Part shown: piece by piece, positions 12,462 through 20,817 of the stretch
Position numbering within the stretch: position 1 is the stretch's first letter
Layout: the number at the start of each line of letters is the position of its first letter
Source: Gammaproteobacteria bacterium
Lineage (GTDB): Bacteria > Pseudomonadota > Gammaproteobacteria > GRL18
Assembly (NCBI GenBank): GCA_027071355.1
Contig: JALSUJ010000212.1
Location: 1 to 35,931, forward strand
Direction: 5' to 3'
DNA: 35,931 bases
Translations under genes and position numbers: made by a program
Notes under the pieces: model-generated
The model's input: only the letters and a program-made list of their open reading frames with translations
Databases searched by the model: none
Told to the model about the DNA's origin: nothing

Positions 12462-15231
12462 TGTCGCTCATCAGTGGATTGATACGCAAGCTATAAGGGT
12501 ATCGATGTGTGGTGAATTTATCGGTATAGAGTATTACGTATTTGACCGGGTTGCCCTGTACGTGCAGTGTGGTTACCCAGGGTGACATTGTGTGGGTGAC
12601 GTGCGCCGTGATCAAAACCTTATTATCTTTTGTCAGGGGTTTGATCGCGATGATCTTTTCAGTCATCGTGCCCTGCCCCGTAAACGTAACTTCGCCAGGA
12701 CTGGCTTTGGTTATCATGAGCGTCCCTTGATTCCCGGCAAACGAATACGCTTTGCCAACTTGCGGCCGGGTAATTGTTTTTAGTTTGAAGGTGTGTGGCA
12801 TGGCAATCTGGATAGCGCCTTTTATCTGGATAATGCCACCGTGGTTCAGCTGATCGGCCGTTTCGTTATCGGCCATCGGTGATTGCGTCTGATTGTCTAT
12901 TTGACCGGATACCGGATCATTCACCGCATTATTCTCTTTATTTTTTATTTTGATATCGCCAACGATAAGTGCATGTAGCGCGTTATCGTGGTTTTCTTCC
13001 ATTTCAGCGGATTGCTGCATCAGGGGTTTTCCCTTTCCAGAAGAATAGCTTTCACCATCAGCCATCACCAACGAGGTGACCGTTAGTTTGACAGCGGTCT
13101 CGTTTTTCTCCAGGTTGTAGGCCTTCGGGCTATACAGGTTGAATGTTAGCCCGGTGGTGCCATATTGTGTGATGTCTCGTAACGACAACAGAAAAGGCCC
13201 GGCCGCCTGCATGCCCAGATTGATGCGGGGGTCCAGGTCAACGGTTGGGGGGGTTTTGTATTTTTTTACAAACTGCGATGCTGTGTATTTGTAGTACTTC
13301 ACAACATTCTGTGTCGTCATGTCCGTCGGTACGGAAGGTGTGATACGGTGCAGTGTAAAAGGATAAGCCGACTGGATAAAATCGTCAGCGGTAAACAGTT
13401 TTATTCTTGCCAGCTTCCCGGCAAACGCTATCAGTCCGGTTTGCCCGTAGCCCAGCGCATAAGGTGTTTTCTGGTCGCTGATGGTCTTTAGTACCTCCCC
13501 AGTCTTATTCAGACCCTGCAAAAACAAAAACCGGCTTTTGTTTCCGGTGAGCCGGTAGCTGATCGTGTTCCCGGTCGCATGAAGAATCTCAAAATCAGCA
13601 TGATTGACATTGCTGGTCTGTCCGGCTTTGGGTGGTATTACGGTTTCCGTGACTTTGGTCGGCAGTCGCAATAAGACTTTGCCGGTGAGTTTGTCCGCGT
13701 CAGTAAACGAAGCATCCGTTCGCAGCGGCAAGACCAGCTGCCCGGCTAACTGTGTGCTCTGCCCCGTCAGGAAAGCCCGGTACGGTATCGTCTTACCACA
13801 ACGCGGCGTTTTTAGCAGACTGGAGCCGTTGCTATCGACCAGGCTGTCTACTTCCACTAACGCTGCCCGGCTGCCACCGTAATGATTGACAATGCCTTTT
13901 CCAGTTACCGAGAGGGTGAGGGTTTTACCGGTGTCCGGATGGAACTCGTTGGCGGCAACCTTGATCCCGAAGGGTCCGGCGGTGGCCTGTACCGTGTTGT
14001 CTTCCTTGTCGTACTCAGGAATTTTTACGTCCGACAAAATATCAAGGTAGGCCGGATGCACGCTGGCCAGACGTTCCTTTTTGGCAAATCGATCAAAAAA
14101 TTGATAGGCATGTAAAAAACTAGCGCTGTGTGTCATCACGGCCAGTGTCTCTAGGGGTATTCGCTGGATCGCCAGCGTGAGGGCGGGCGTAATCCGGGTG
14201 TGCAGCACTAACCGGTTCTGTTCAGAGCTTGTCGTTGAGTTGTCAATCAGCCATTGGATAGCGCTGTACTGACCGGCAAACTGTTTTTTGGCGTAGGCCA
14301 GTAACGACGCGAACTGGCCGGCTGTTACCGGGTGGCTGGCATCTTTTGCAACAAATTGCGTGGTGAGTTTTAGTGATGACGGCAGCGGTGTCAGGGTCAG
14401 TCCCATGTAGACCAGTTTGACTTTAGCCAGCGTTTTTTTAGTACGCACTGCCAGTTTGTTGAGGCCCATCCAGTCTATCGACTGCTTTAGCATCGTGGGT
14501 ACCACCAGCATCGAGGAAAACAGCTGTTTTTTACTGAAGGCGTACCAGTCGGACAATGGAATGGCGGATGGCTGGCTTTTGCGGTAACGATCCCGAATGC
14601 TATGGGCAACCCCTTTGGAGGCGATAAACAGATGATGCGGAGTGCTCTCCACCTGCCAGCTGCGTACCGGGACACAGGTTTCGTTGTCCCTCTGCACGAC
14701 CTGCATGCCATTCGCTGACGGGGTTGTATCATAATGGCGAGTCAGGTAATCGTTGATCGCGGTCATGTCGATATCCCCGTCCATCATCAGCGCATAATCG
14801 TCGTCACCGCCCTGGTTGCGGTAGACACCCAGCAGGATACTTTTCACCTTTGCCCCTTTTTTGTTAAGCAGCGCAAGCCAGTCATTCACCGGGTAATGAT
14901 GAAACGGCGAGTTGGTCGGCAAAATCCCGTCAAGCGCGAGCTGATGGAAAAGTTGCGACTGGGCCTGTTCAAAACTTTCAGGCGACACCGCAACAAGCGC
15001 CAGCAGTTTGTCCGTCACCATGGCCTTCGCGCCGCGTGTATCGATCTGAGTGGGTACGGCCGAATGCAACACACGCAGGGTACCCACTTCCCGTTTGACC
15101 GTGGGGTTCATCCACAGCACCAGCAACCCCAGCAGTATGACGGCCGCCGCTATCTGCAGTTTGACTTTTGTGGTCAACGCAAGCCGTTTTTTGCTTTTCG
15201 GCTGTTTTTGTTTTGCTGTCGTGTTGGTCAT
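12454..15231 (-). CDS. Large single-pass membrane protein, periplasmic, unknown function
   Basis: A 925-residue protein from ATG 15231. A short basic N-terminus (KQKQPKSKKRL) precedes one membrane helix at about residues 25-42 (VKLQIAAAVILLGLLVLW), so nearly all of it should be periplasmic. Two parts can be seen: an N-terminal half of mixed alpha/beta character up to about 400, and a C-terminal beta-rich half with repeated Thr/Val-rich strands. Only a few cysteines are present. The layout recalls large periplasmic proteins linked to envelope biogenesis; I considered DUF2138 but cannot support it. Its downstream partners are membrane proteins with overlapping frames. Codon use is GC-rich like the rest of the 9-18 kb block. 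Confidence 0.65.
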   Translation of the reverse strand: MTNTTAKQKQPKSKKRLALTTKVKLQIAAAVILLGLLVLWMNPTVKREVGTLRVLHSAVPTQIDTRGAKAMVTDKLLALVAVSPESFEQAQSQLFHQLALDGILPTNSPFHHYPVNDWLALLNKKGAKVKSILLGVYRNQGGDDDYALMMDGDIDMTAINDYLTRHYDTTPSANGMQVVQRDNETCVPVRSWQVESTPHHLFIASKGVAHSIRDRYRKSQPSAIPLSDWYAFSKKQLFSSMLVVPTMLKQSIDWMGLNKLAVRTKKTLAKVKLVYMGLTLTPLPSSLKLTTQFVAKDASHPVTAGQFASLLAYAKKQFAGQYSAIQWLIDNSTTSSEQNRLVLHTRITPALTLAIQRIPLETLAVMTHSASFLHAYQFFDRFAKKERLASVHPAYLDILSDVKIPEYDKEDNTVQATAGPFGIKVAANEFHPDTGKTLTLSVTGKGIVNHYGGSRAALVEVDSLVDSNGSSLLKTPRCGKTIPYRAFLTGQSTQLAGQLVLPLRTDASFTDADKLTGKVLLRLPTKVTETVIPPKAGQTSNVNHADFEILHATGNTISYRLTGNKSRFLFLQGLNKTGEVLKTISDQKTPYALGYGQTGLIAFAGKLARIKLFTADDFIQSAYPFTLHRITPSVPTDMTTQNVVKYYKYTASQFVKKYKTPPTVDLDPRINLGMQAAGPFLLSLRDITQYGTTGLTFNLYSPKAYNLEKNETAVKLTVTSLVMADGESYSSGKGKPLMQQSAEMEENHDNALHALIVGDIKIKNKENNAVNDPVSGQIDNQTQSPMADNETADQLNHGGIIQIKGAIQIAMPHTFKLKTITRPQVGKAYSFAGNQGTLMITKASPGEVTFTGQGTMTEKIIAIKPLTKDNKVLITAHVTHTMSPWVTTLHVQGNPVKYVILYTDKFTTHRYPYSLRINPLMSDSE

Positions 15232-15324
15232 TTTTTACTCACTCGCTCTGTTGCTTTTGTCTCAAACACTTACTGGGATCATCCCGGCTTTGTCCGCAAG
15301 TTATCCCCCTTTTCTGTGGATAAC

Positions 15325-15501
15325 TTATAAAACTTTCTGCGCTTTCTTTCGATTGAAGACCTCTTTGCGATCCACCAGGATGTCTTTGGGTGCCTCGATA
15401 CCAATCGTGGCCGTGCCATCGTGGTTGATGGTTTTCAAGGTCACTGTGATCTTTTTGTCGATAATGATGGATTCGCCTTCGCGGCGTTTCAGGTTAAGCA
15501 T
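15325..15501 (-). CDS. csrA: CsrA family RNA-binding translational regulator
   Basis: A 58-residue protein from ATG 15501, whose start overlaps the last 8 bases of the helicase gene. It begins MLNLKRREGESIIIDKKITV and continues with IGIEAPKDILVDRKEVFNRK, matching CsrA block by block (MLILTRRVGE and IGVNAPKEVSVHREEIY). The Arg of the HREEI/DRKEV segment and the N-terminal Leu/Arg residues that contact GGA-containing RNA are kept. CsrA dimers block or stabilise mRNAs. Plasmid- or ICE-borne CsrA copies are known from Legionella elements. This one probably regulates the element's own mRNAs or host genes; no GGA target was proven. It is followed by a 93-base gap before the 925-residue gene. Confidence 0.92.
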   Translation of the reverse strand: MLNLKRREGESIIIDKKITVTLKTINHDGTATIGIEAPKDILVDRKEVFNRKKAQKVL

Positions 15502-17266
15502 GGACGCGCTCCTGTTGTTGATTTTGGGCTGGTTTCGTTTTCTTTTTCTTTTTTTGCACTGTGGCGATTTCCTGTAGAAAGGCCGGTGGCTTTTCGATAT
15601 AGCTGATATACAGGGTGCTCTTCGTTCGGGTCATGGCCACATAGAACAAGCGGCGTTCTTCTTCGAGTACCGGTGGTTCAATGTTTTTGGTGTCCACATC
15701 CGCTGCTTTGATCCACACGGTATCGAACTCCAGGCCTTTGGCCGCGTGGAAGGTCGCCACATAGATGGTCTGGTCATTGTCGTGATCGAACGCCGGGCGG
15801 GGTCGCGGGTTGAGCAGTTTTTGCAGAACATCCTCGATGTCCCCCTGGACACTGCAAAACGCATCGGCGGCAATCGTTGTGGTATTAGCACGACGCTGAA
15901 ACAGGTAGTCGTTGTCCACTTTTTTGTAGCGGCTGATGAGCCAGTTTGTTGCAAACAGGACGCTGGCCTGCCAGGTCTCCCCGTCTTGTTGCATTGTTTT
16001 GTATGTCATTAGAATTTCGTTGTATGCCTGCAGGGTCTCGGGCAGACCGGCTTCGCTCAGTGTTTGTGTTGGCACGACACCGGTATTTGCCCGCAGCAAA
16101 TCGACATAGCGTGCAATGGCGTCCTGTTTGACACCGAGATACGCCATCACCGACTGGATGCCGATGCTGTTTTGTGGATTTTCCAAAGACTGGATAAACC
16201 CCAGAAAAAGCGTGCACACCTGATTTTCCCAGAAGGTCCGCCCGGACAGGCGTTGATACGTGAGGCCGGCCACACGCAACACGGCTTCGATTTTGTCCAG
16301 CTGGGCATTGCTGCGGGCCAGTACCGCTTTGGTGCCTTTGTGCGTTGGCAGCTGGGCGGCAATGACCTCCGCTTCCTGTTTGTCGTTGATGCACAGTATC
16401 TGCAACAGGGTGCCGGCCTCGCCGGTGGCTGAGACCAGTTGCTTGGGATGGCGATCATGATTCTGGCTGATGAGCGCGTCTGCCGCATCAAGCACGTCTT
16501 CCGGACAGCGGTAACAGGTATCCAGTACCACCTGGGTCGGATGGGCGATGTGCTGGAATCGTTGTAATCCGGTATAGCCTAACGAATGGCGGAAGGCGTA
16601 AATAGACTGGTCATCGTCGGCCACAACGGTAACCTGAACCCCGCGTTTGACATGCTCGGTCACCCAGGCTAACTGGATATCGTCGATGTCCTGAAACTCG
16701 TCCACCAGCAGGTGCGTGATCGGTAGGGTGTTGAGGACACCCTCACGAAGTGCCAAAACAACGTCCCGGCAGATACCCGGTAAATCGATATAGTTATGCT
16801 CGGTGAGCAGGTGGCGGTAAATACTGTAGGCGTGCCAGGCATCCGGTTCTTTGTTTTTGAGATCGTCCGGGTAGAGGTTGGCACCGTGGCTTTCGATGAT
16901 TTCCTGCATAGCCTCGTAACTGAAAGTTTCCTCGGCCATGTTGATGGTCTGGAAAATCAGGTTGCGTCGATCCACGTTCCCGATCAGTTTTCTTTTGCTG
17001 TGCAAACTGCGGTGCTGGGCGCACAGGTAGGCGTGGAAGGTTTTCACAACGAGACGTGTGCTTTTTGTCTGGGCGGCAATGCGGCTGCGCATCTCATCGG
17101 CGGCGGCTCGCGTGAATGTCACCAGCGCCAGTTTGTTGCTGGGGTTTTTCAGCAGCTCTATCGACCGCTGAATAATCACCCGCGTTTTGCCGGCACCGGG
17201 GCAGGCGGTCACCAGGGTATGGCCGGTAGCATGGATCGCCGCTAACTGTTGTGCGGAATATTCCAC
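15494..17266 (-). CDS. UvrD/Rep-type superfamily 1 DNA helicase
   Basis: A 590-residue protein from ATG 17266. The SF1A motifs are present in order: Q motif (YSAQQLAAI), Walker A (ACPGAGKT, residues 21-28), TFTRAAADEM (motif Ia), DEFQDI (motif II), VVADDDQSIYAFR (motif III), a TCYRCP block (motif IV region), TFHAAKGLEFDTVW (motif V) and EEERRLFYVAMTR (motif VI). It is shorter than UvrD (about 720 residues), mainly by a lysine-rich short tail instead of the usual C-terminal domain. Such enzymes unwind DNA 3' to 5'. Its place between a PH-domain membrane protein and csrA, downstream of a MobI-like protein, suggests a role in plasmid DNA processing. Confidence 0.93.
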   Translation of the reverse strand: MEYSAQQLAAIHATGHTLVTACPGAGKTRVIIQRSIELLKNPSNKLALVTFTRAAADEMRSRIAAQTKSTRLVVKTFHAYLCAQHRSLHSKRKLIGNVDRRNLIFQTINMAEETFSYEAMQEIIESHGANLYPDDLKNKEPDAWHAYSIYRHLLTEHNYIDLPGICRDVVLALREGVLNTLPITHLLVDEFQDIDDIQLAWVTEHVKRGVQVTVVADDDQSIYAFRHSLGYTGLQRFQHIAHPTQVVLDTCYRCPEDVLDAADALISQNHDRHPKQLVSATGEAGTLLQILCINDKQEAEVIAAQLPTHKGTKAVLARSNAQLDKIEAVLRVAGLTYQRLSGRTFWENQVCTLFLGFIQSLENPQNSIGIQSVMAYLGVKQDAIARYVDLLRANTGVVPTQTLSEAGLPETLQAYNEILMTYKTMQQDGETWQASVLFATNWLISRYKKVDNDYLFQRRANTTTIAADAFCSVQGDIEDVLQKLLNPRPRPAFDHDNDQTIYVATFHAAKGLEFDTVWIKAADVDTKNIEPPVLEEERRLFYVAMTRTKSTLYISYIEKPPAFLQEIATVQKKKKKTKPAQNQQQERVHA

Positions 17267-17268
17267 GG

Positions 17269-17994
17269 TTATTTGCGCCTCGCGTACATCCGCTCGTTGA
17301 TGATTTTCTGGATGTTCTCCGGATCCGATACGCCGTGAAACTGCACCTCGGCTCTGTTTGTGCCCGCAGAGGCTAACTCAATCGCGCCTATGCCCAGAAT
17401 ACGGTCAACGTAACCCTGACGTACATCCACAGAGAGAATGTCTTGATATTGAACGCTGGCGCGGTTACGGGCGATGATTCCGGTGATGGTCTCGGCGGTA
17501 TTCTCATTGAGCAGGTATTTCCGTGAAAGCCGTGTTAGGAATATTTTCCCGGCGTAGAACGCGGCAAGCAGTCCGGCGGCCCCCTGCAGACCCGATACCA
17601 GCCAGGGATAATCCGCCAGCCCGTTTACGCCTCGTGATCCCATCGCCATCGACAACACGGTTAGCGGGAACATAAAAACAAACAGGCCGATGAAGATCAG
17701 TGTCCACTCGCGGGGGAAGGCAAACCACGAAGGGCGGTATTTTATGATCTCGAAAATCGCATCCTGTTCCCCCTGGCGCGCCTTTTTCTGAACCTCTGGA
17801 ATCCATTCGGGTTCCCCCTCGATATCAGCAGGCGGTGGGGCTGAATAATCGGATGCCGCCTCGGCATTAACACCCGGCGTTGCCTGTGGCTCGATTTTTC
17901 GACGGATCGAATATTCAGCATTGATGAAATCGATCAGCTCAATCCGGCAATTGGGGCAGTGGATGGATTCGACTGGCTGGTATTTTTTTGCCAT
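17269..17994 (-). CDS. Membrane protein with N-terminal zinc knuckle and C-terminal bacterial PH domain
   Basis: A 241-residue protein from ATG 17994. It starts with a CPNC pair (residues 13-16), then a proline-rich linker, then two membrane helices (WTLIFIGLFVFMFPLTVLSM and WLVSGLQGAAGLLAAFYAGK). The C-terminal 85 residues match the bacterial PH (bPH_2) pattern: YLLNENTAETITGIIARNRA, then YQDILSVDVRQGYVDRILGI, IELASAGT and NIQKIINERM. bPH_2 domains commonly follow paired membrane helices. The stop and the helicase start are 2 bases apart, so the genes are co-translated. The cellular role is unknown; a scaffold at the membrane for DNA transfer functions is possible. Confidence 0.75.
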   Translation of the reverse strand: MAKKYQPVESIHCPNCRIELIDFINAEYSIRRKIEPQATPGVNAEAASDYSAPPPADIEGEPEWIPEVQKKARQGEQDAIFEIIKYRPSWFAFPREWTLIFIGLFVFMFPLTVLSMAMGSRGVNGLADYPWLVSGLQGAAGLLAAFYAGKIFLTRLSRKYLLNENTAETITGIIARNRASVQYQDILSVDVRQGYVDRILGIGAIELASAGTNRAEVQFHGVSDPENIQKIINERMYARRK

Positions 17995-18557
17995 CAGGAT
18001 TCATCTCCAATATCAGGATTCTCATTCAGTAGTTTCTGCATGGTTTTCACCTGCCGCTGGATGGCGTAACAGGTTCGCAGACCGATCCGGCAAATTTCCA
18101 GCCGTCGTTCCGTGTCCATAATCATCGGCAGCTCCCAATCTCGGGCGTGGCGACGAAATGAACTCTCCGGGTAAATGGTGGCGGTTCGACCGGCGCTGCC
18201 CTTGGTGATGCGAATGGATCGGACCAGCTGGCCGCCGGCCTTCGTTTTCACGCAGTTTTGTTTCGTCCAGTCCAGCTCGAATGTTGTTTTGCCCCCACGC
18301 ACCCGTTTGCGGTAACGGACGAAAACGAAACCCTTTTTGTTTATCTCATCCATCTCAGCGTTTTTGGCATCATGCGTACATTTGTATTCATCCACAATCG
18401 CCTGAATCCGTGTCTGCCAGTACCCCACGTTCAAAACATCGTGTGGGGGTGGAAATTCGGGGAATTTTACCCCCCCCTGTTTCCCCACAATATTATCTAT
18501 TGGTTGGGATGGTTTCTCGTCCCCACCATGAATGGGTGTGATTTTTGATTTTTTCAT
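17994..18557 (-). CDS. MobI-like protein, putative oriT-recognition/mobilisation factor
   Basis: I start at ATG 18557 (MKKSKITPIHGGDE); the frame is open upstream to 18689, but that part runs into the repeat region. The product has 187 residues. After a polar N-terminus comes VGYWQTRIQAIVDEYKCTHD, then FVFVRYRKRVRGGKTTFELD, a segment SIRITKGSAG, and SSFRRHARDWELPMIMDTER. This arrangement (aromatic strand plus tryptophan, KG turn, F-x3-A-x-DWE helix) resembles my memory of MobI of SXT/R391 and AcaM of IncA/C plasmids, which are needed for transfer and act at an adjacent oriT. Here too the gene borders a long repeated non-coding region. The assignment is tentative. Confidence 0.5.
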   Translation of the reverse strand: MKKSKITPIHGGDEKPSQPIDNIVGKQGGVKFPEFPPPHDVLNVGYWQTRIQAIVDEYKCTHDAKNAEMDEINKKGFVFVRYRKRVRGGKTTFELDWTKQNCVKTKAGGQLVRSIRITKGSAGRTATIYPESSFRRHARDWELPMIMDTERRLEICRIGLRTCYAIQRQVKTMQKLLNENPDIGDES

Positions 18558-18589
18558 TGAAGACTCTTCTAAAAATGTTGTTTTATTGA

Positions 18590-19045
18590 CTGTTCCACCT
18601 AATTGCCGGTTGTGACGTGCGTCCCACCCTAACTTAGGGTTGGACGGTTGTTTTTGTGGCTGAACCCACGTCCCATTCAGCCGTTCCACCCAATTGCCGG
18701 TTGGCTGTTCTGTTCCAACCCTAATTAGGGTGGGATGAGGCTTTTACGTCCAAAATCCCCGTCCCTTTCGGCTTTTTTGCTCATTTTCGGCTTTCTGGTT
18801 GTCGTCCCACCCTAATTTAGGATTGGATGAGTTGTTTCTCCCACCTGCCTGTTTTTTTTCAGTCGTTCCACCCAATTGCCGGTTGTACTGTGCGCCCCAC
18901 CCTAATTTAGGGTTGGACAGTTGTTTTTGTGGCTGAACCCACGTCCCATTCAGTCGTTCCGCCCAATTGCCGGTTGGCTGTCATGCTCCAACCCTAATTA
19001 GGGTTGGATGAGGCTTTTACGTCCAAAATCCCCTTCCCCTTTTTT
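18590..19045. repeat. Repeat region with five palindromes and a duplicated 170-bp unit; candidate oriT
   Basis: A unit of roughly 170 bases (about 18592-18760) recurs imperfectly at about 18866-19038. Within it the palindrome CCAACCCTAATTAGGGTTGG and close variants occur five times, near 18635, 18715, 18800, 18898 and 18989. The block TTCCACCCAATTGCCGGTTG occurs four times with small changes. No convincing gene is present. The region lies next to a MobI-like gene and between diverging operons. Repeated dyads of this kind are expected at an origin of transfer, a centromere or multiple operator sites. No nic site can be pointed to. Confidence 0.7.
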
Positions 19046-19110
19046 TGGTCCATCAGACGCGTATCCCCGCGCCATGACTTATCTTAGCGCGTTGAAAAAA
19101 GATAAATCGG

Positions 19111-19210
19111 TCTGAAGGTGCCTGTTTTTTATCACTTTCACGGATTTTTTGCCGATTGGCGGTCGATTCGCCCAGGTTTCCGTGAAAGTGCCGTTTTTGG
19201 GGCACTTTCA
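19111..19210. promoter_or_regulatory. Two dyads with half sites TGAARGTG/CACTTTCA at 20-bp spacing
   Basis: Half sites lie at 19113 (TGAAGGTG), 19133 (CACTTTCA), 19183 (TGAAAGTG) and 19203 (CACTTTCA). Each pair is 20 bases apart start to start; the second pair extends to a perfect 10-bp inverted repeat (TGAAAGTGCC, GGCACTTTCA). CACTTTCACGGA and TCCGTGAAAGTG also pair. The first dyad with its centre is nearly identical to the segment upstream of traF (33752-33795), so a common regulator is likely. Confidence 0.6.
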
Positions 19211-19258
19211 GACCCTTTTGCGATTTTTGGATGCCGTAAAATACACGCAGGCGGGGCC

Positions 19259-19353
19259 AGTCGTTCAGTTGAACGACTGGCGAACGACTAGAGTTTTTAT
19301 TTTTTTCATTTTTTTGCGCTAGTCGTTCAGTTGAACGACTAGCGAACGACTAG
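19259..19353. promoter_or_regulatory. Two 33-bp operator/centromere-like units upstream of parM
   Basis: Units at 19259-19291 and 19321-19353 each hold the inverted repeat AGTCGTTCA-GT-TGAACGACT and a third half site CGAACGACTA. They are 62 bases apart, separated by a T-rich stretch, and the second ends at the ribosome-binding site TAGGAG of the ParM-like gene. In ParM systems the small partner protein binds such repeats, which act both as centromere and as autoregulatory operator. Confidence 0.65.
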
Positions 19354-19362
19354 GAGTTTTTG

Positions 19363-20355
19363 ATGAGTATTTTTGCGATTGATCTGGGGTTCAGTAATGT
19401 GAAATTGGCGGTGGGGGGCAATACGGATGTCGAAAGCACCTATCTGATGCCGGCCGGTGTGGTGCCGGCCGGGGATCGCGCCCAGGGGATTACGGACAAA
19501 GCCGCCACCAGTGGCCTGTCCGTGCTGGTGGATGGCGAAATGTATGTGGCCGGTATCGATCACCACGAAACCGGTCGCCACCCGCGTATCCTCGATGCGG
19601 ACTACCCGGCCTCGGTTGATTACCGGGCACTGTATTATGCCGGCCTGGCCACGCTCAATAGCGACCATGTAAAAACCGTGGTTACCGGGTTGCCCAGCTA
19701 TCAGGCGGTGGACAAAAAACGGGTTGATGCCCTGAAAAACATGCTGGTTGGTGAACACCAGGTTGCCAAAAAACGGGTGATTACTGTGGACAATGCCATT
19801 GTGGTGGCACAGCCAACCGGTGCGTATATGGATTATTATGCCTCGGCGGAGGATCCCGAGGGGGTTGAAAACAGCAATGTGCTTATTGTGGATCCCGGCT
19901 TTTTTAGTGTGGACTGGGTACTGGTTTCTCATGGTGCGATTATGGAAAAATCACGAGAGAGCAGCAAAGCGGCTGTCTCGGTCATTCTGGAGGATGCGGT
20001 CAAGTTACTCGGTGAGGATTTTGGTATCAAACCCCGACCGATTGATCTGGAAAAAGCCATACGCGGGGAGTCCACGACTATATGGTTGGCCGGGCGGAAA
20101 GTCGATATCACGGACTATCTGAACCAGGCCAGACATCAGTCCGCTGAAGCGGTGTCTCGCCTGATCAAAATGACCTTGCGAGAAAACGATTGTGCGCCGG
20201 ATATTATTGTGATGGCCGGGGGCGGGGCTGCATATTATGCGGATGCGATTCAGGCCGAGTTTCCTAATAGTCTGTTTGTGCAGCCCGAAGCCCCGGTGTT
20301 CGCCAATGTGCGGGGGTATTTTTTGATTGGGGAATCGGCGGAGAATAACGCGTGA
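19363..20355 (+). CDS. parM-like: ParM/StbA-type actin-like plasmid segregation ATPase
   Basis: About 330 residues from ATG 19363, behind TAGGAG. The actin-fold nucleotide-binding motifs are present: IFAIDLGFSNVKLAVGG (phosphate 1), NVLIVDPGFFSVDWVLVSHG (phosphate 2) and DIIVMAGGGAAYY (adenosine motif). In between are VVTGLPSYQAVDKKRVDAL and AAVSVILEDAVKLLGEDFG, typical of ParM/StbA relatives. Such proteins polymerise into filaments that push plasmid copies apart. The next gene overlaps its stop and encodes the probable adaptor. Upstream repeats would be the centromere. SXT-type elements carry a similar actin-based pair (SrpM/SrpR), in keeping with the rest of the element. Confidence 0.9.
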   Translation: MSIFAIDLGFSNVKLAVGGNTDVESTYLMPAGVVPAGDRAQGITDKAATSGLSVLVDGEMYVAGIDHHETGRHPRILDADYPASVDYRALYYAGLATLNSDHVKTVVTGLPSYQAVDKKRVDALKNMLVGEHQVAKKRVITVDNAIVVAQPTGAYMDYYASAEDPEGVENSNVLIVDPGFFSVDWVLVSHGAIMEKSRESSKAAVSVILEDAVKLLGEDFGIKPRPIDLEKAIRGESTTIWLAGRKVDITDYLNQARHQSAEAVSRLIKMTLRENDCAPDIIVMAGGGAAYYADAIQAEFPNSLFVQPEAPVFANVRGYFLIGESAENNA

Positions 20356-20549
20356 AAGTGCAGGTCACTATCAGCGAGGAAGCCTGTCCTGAGCTGTATG
20401 CCGATCTGTTACACCTCAACCCTCGTTATCGGGCAGCACGGCTCCGGCAACTGGCTATGTGTGGTCTGGCATCGCTTAAGCCGTCCGAACCGCCAAAACC
20501 GCCGAAAAAACCCCGGCGGTTGCCGGCGAAGTTTTCACCGGGTTTGTGA
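20352..20549 (+). CDS. Small partner of the ParM-like protein, putative centromere-binding adaptor
   Basis: A 65-residue protein starting at GTG 20352, overlapping the stop of the ParM-like gene (GTGA). The first 40 residues (MKVQVTISEEACPELYADLL and then RYRAARLRQLAMCGL) fit a ribbon-helix-helix-like pattern: one strand followed by two helices with Arg-rich surface. The C-terminus is proline- and lysine-rich (PPKPPKKPRR). Position, size and coupling are those of ParR/SrpR-type adaptors, which bind repeats upstream of parM. The assignment is by context and fold pattern, not by a strong family match. Confidence 0.65.
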   Translation: MKVQVTISEEACPELYADLLHLNPRYRAARLRQLAMCGLASLKPSEPPKPPKKPRRLPAKFSPGL

Positions 20550-20817
20550 GGGTGGCGTTTTGGCTGGAAATGTTTCTACGTGGAAACATTCTGGCCTGCA
20601 TGGCACTCCCTTCCCTTTTCCCTTGCCAGAGATCGTTATGCTGCCGCCTGGCATGGATCGCTTTGTCATCATGCCGGTCGGTTGCTGTCGCCAGTTCCAG
20701 CGTGATTTTAACTGGTGGCGGTTTTTTAGCTGAGCTTTTGCAGCAGCAGTAAGGCAGATTGTTGTTTGTCGTTATGAATGGCTTGTCTTCTGCCCTGATT
20801 TTCCCTGCTCTTTTTCG
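20550..20817. other. Intergenic stretch between the ParMR pair and the ParB-like gene
   Basis: Apart from the parS-like site at 20571-20588, I see no supported gene. Overlapping short frames exist (one ends MDRFVIMPVGCCRQF...), but none has a good ribosome-binding site or neighbour coupling. Two genes converge here. Confidence 0.5.
20571..20588. promoter_or_regulatory. parS-like site 1
   Basis: TGTTTCTACGTGGAAACA is an 18-bp near-perfect dyad resembling the ParB target TGTTTCACGTGAAACA with two inserted central bases. Two more copies flank the other end of the ParB-like gene. Confidence 0.75.

Noticed and set aside
14734-15577. Plus-strand frames of 175-198 residues over the start of the 925-residue gene and csrA
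   Set aside because: High-GC antisense shadows; csrA and the membrane-anchor N-terminus are on the minus strand.
9034-18557. A type IV or type I cas operon between the two arrays
   Set aside because: No Cas5, 6, 7, 8, Cas3 or DinG motifs; the helicase is UvrD-type, and only the Cas4-like pair is CRISPR-related.
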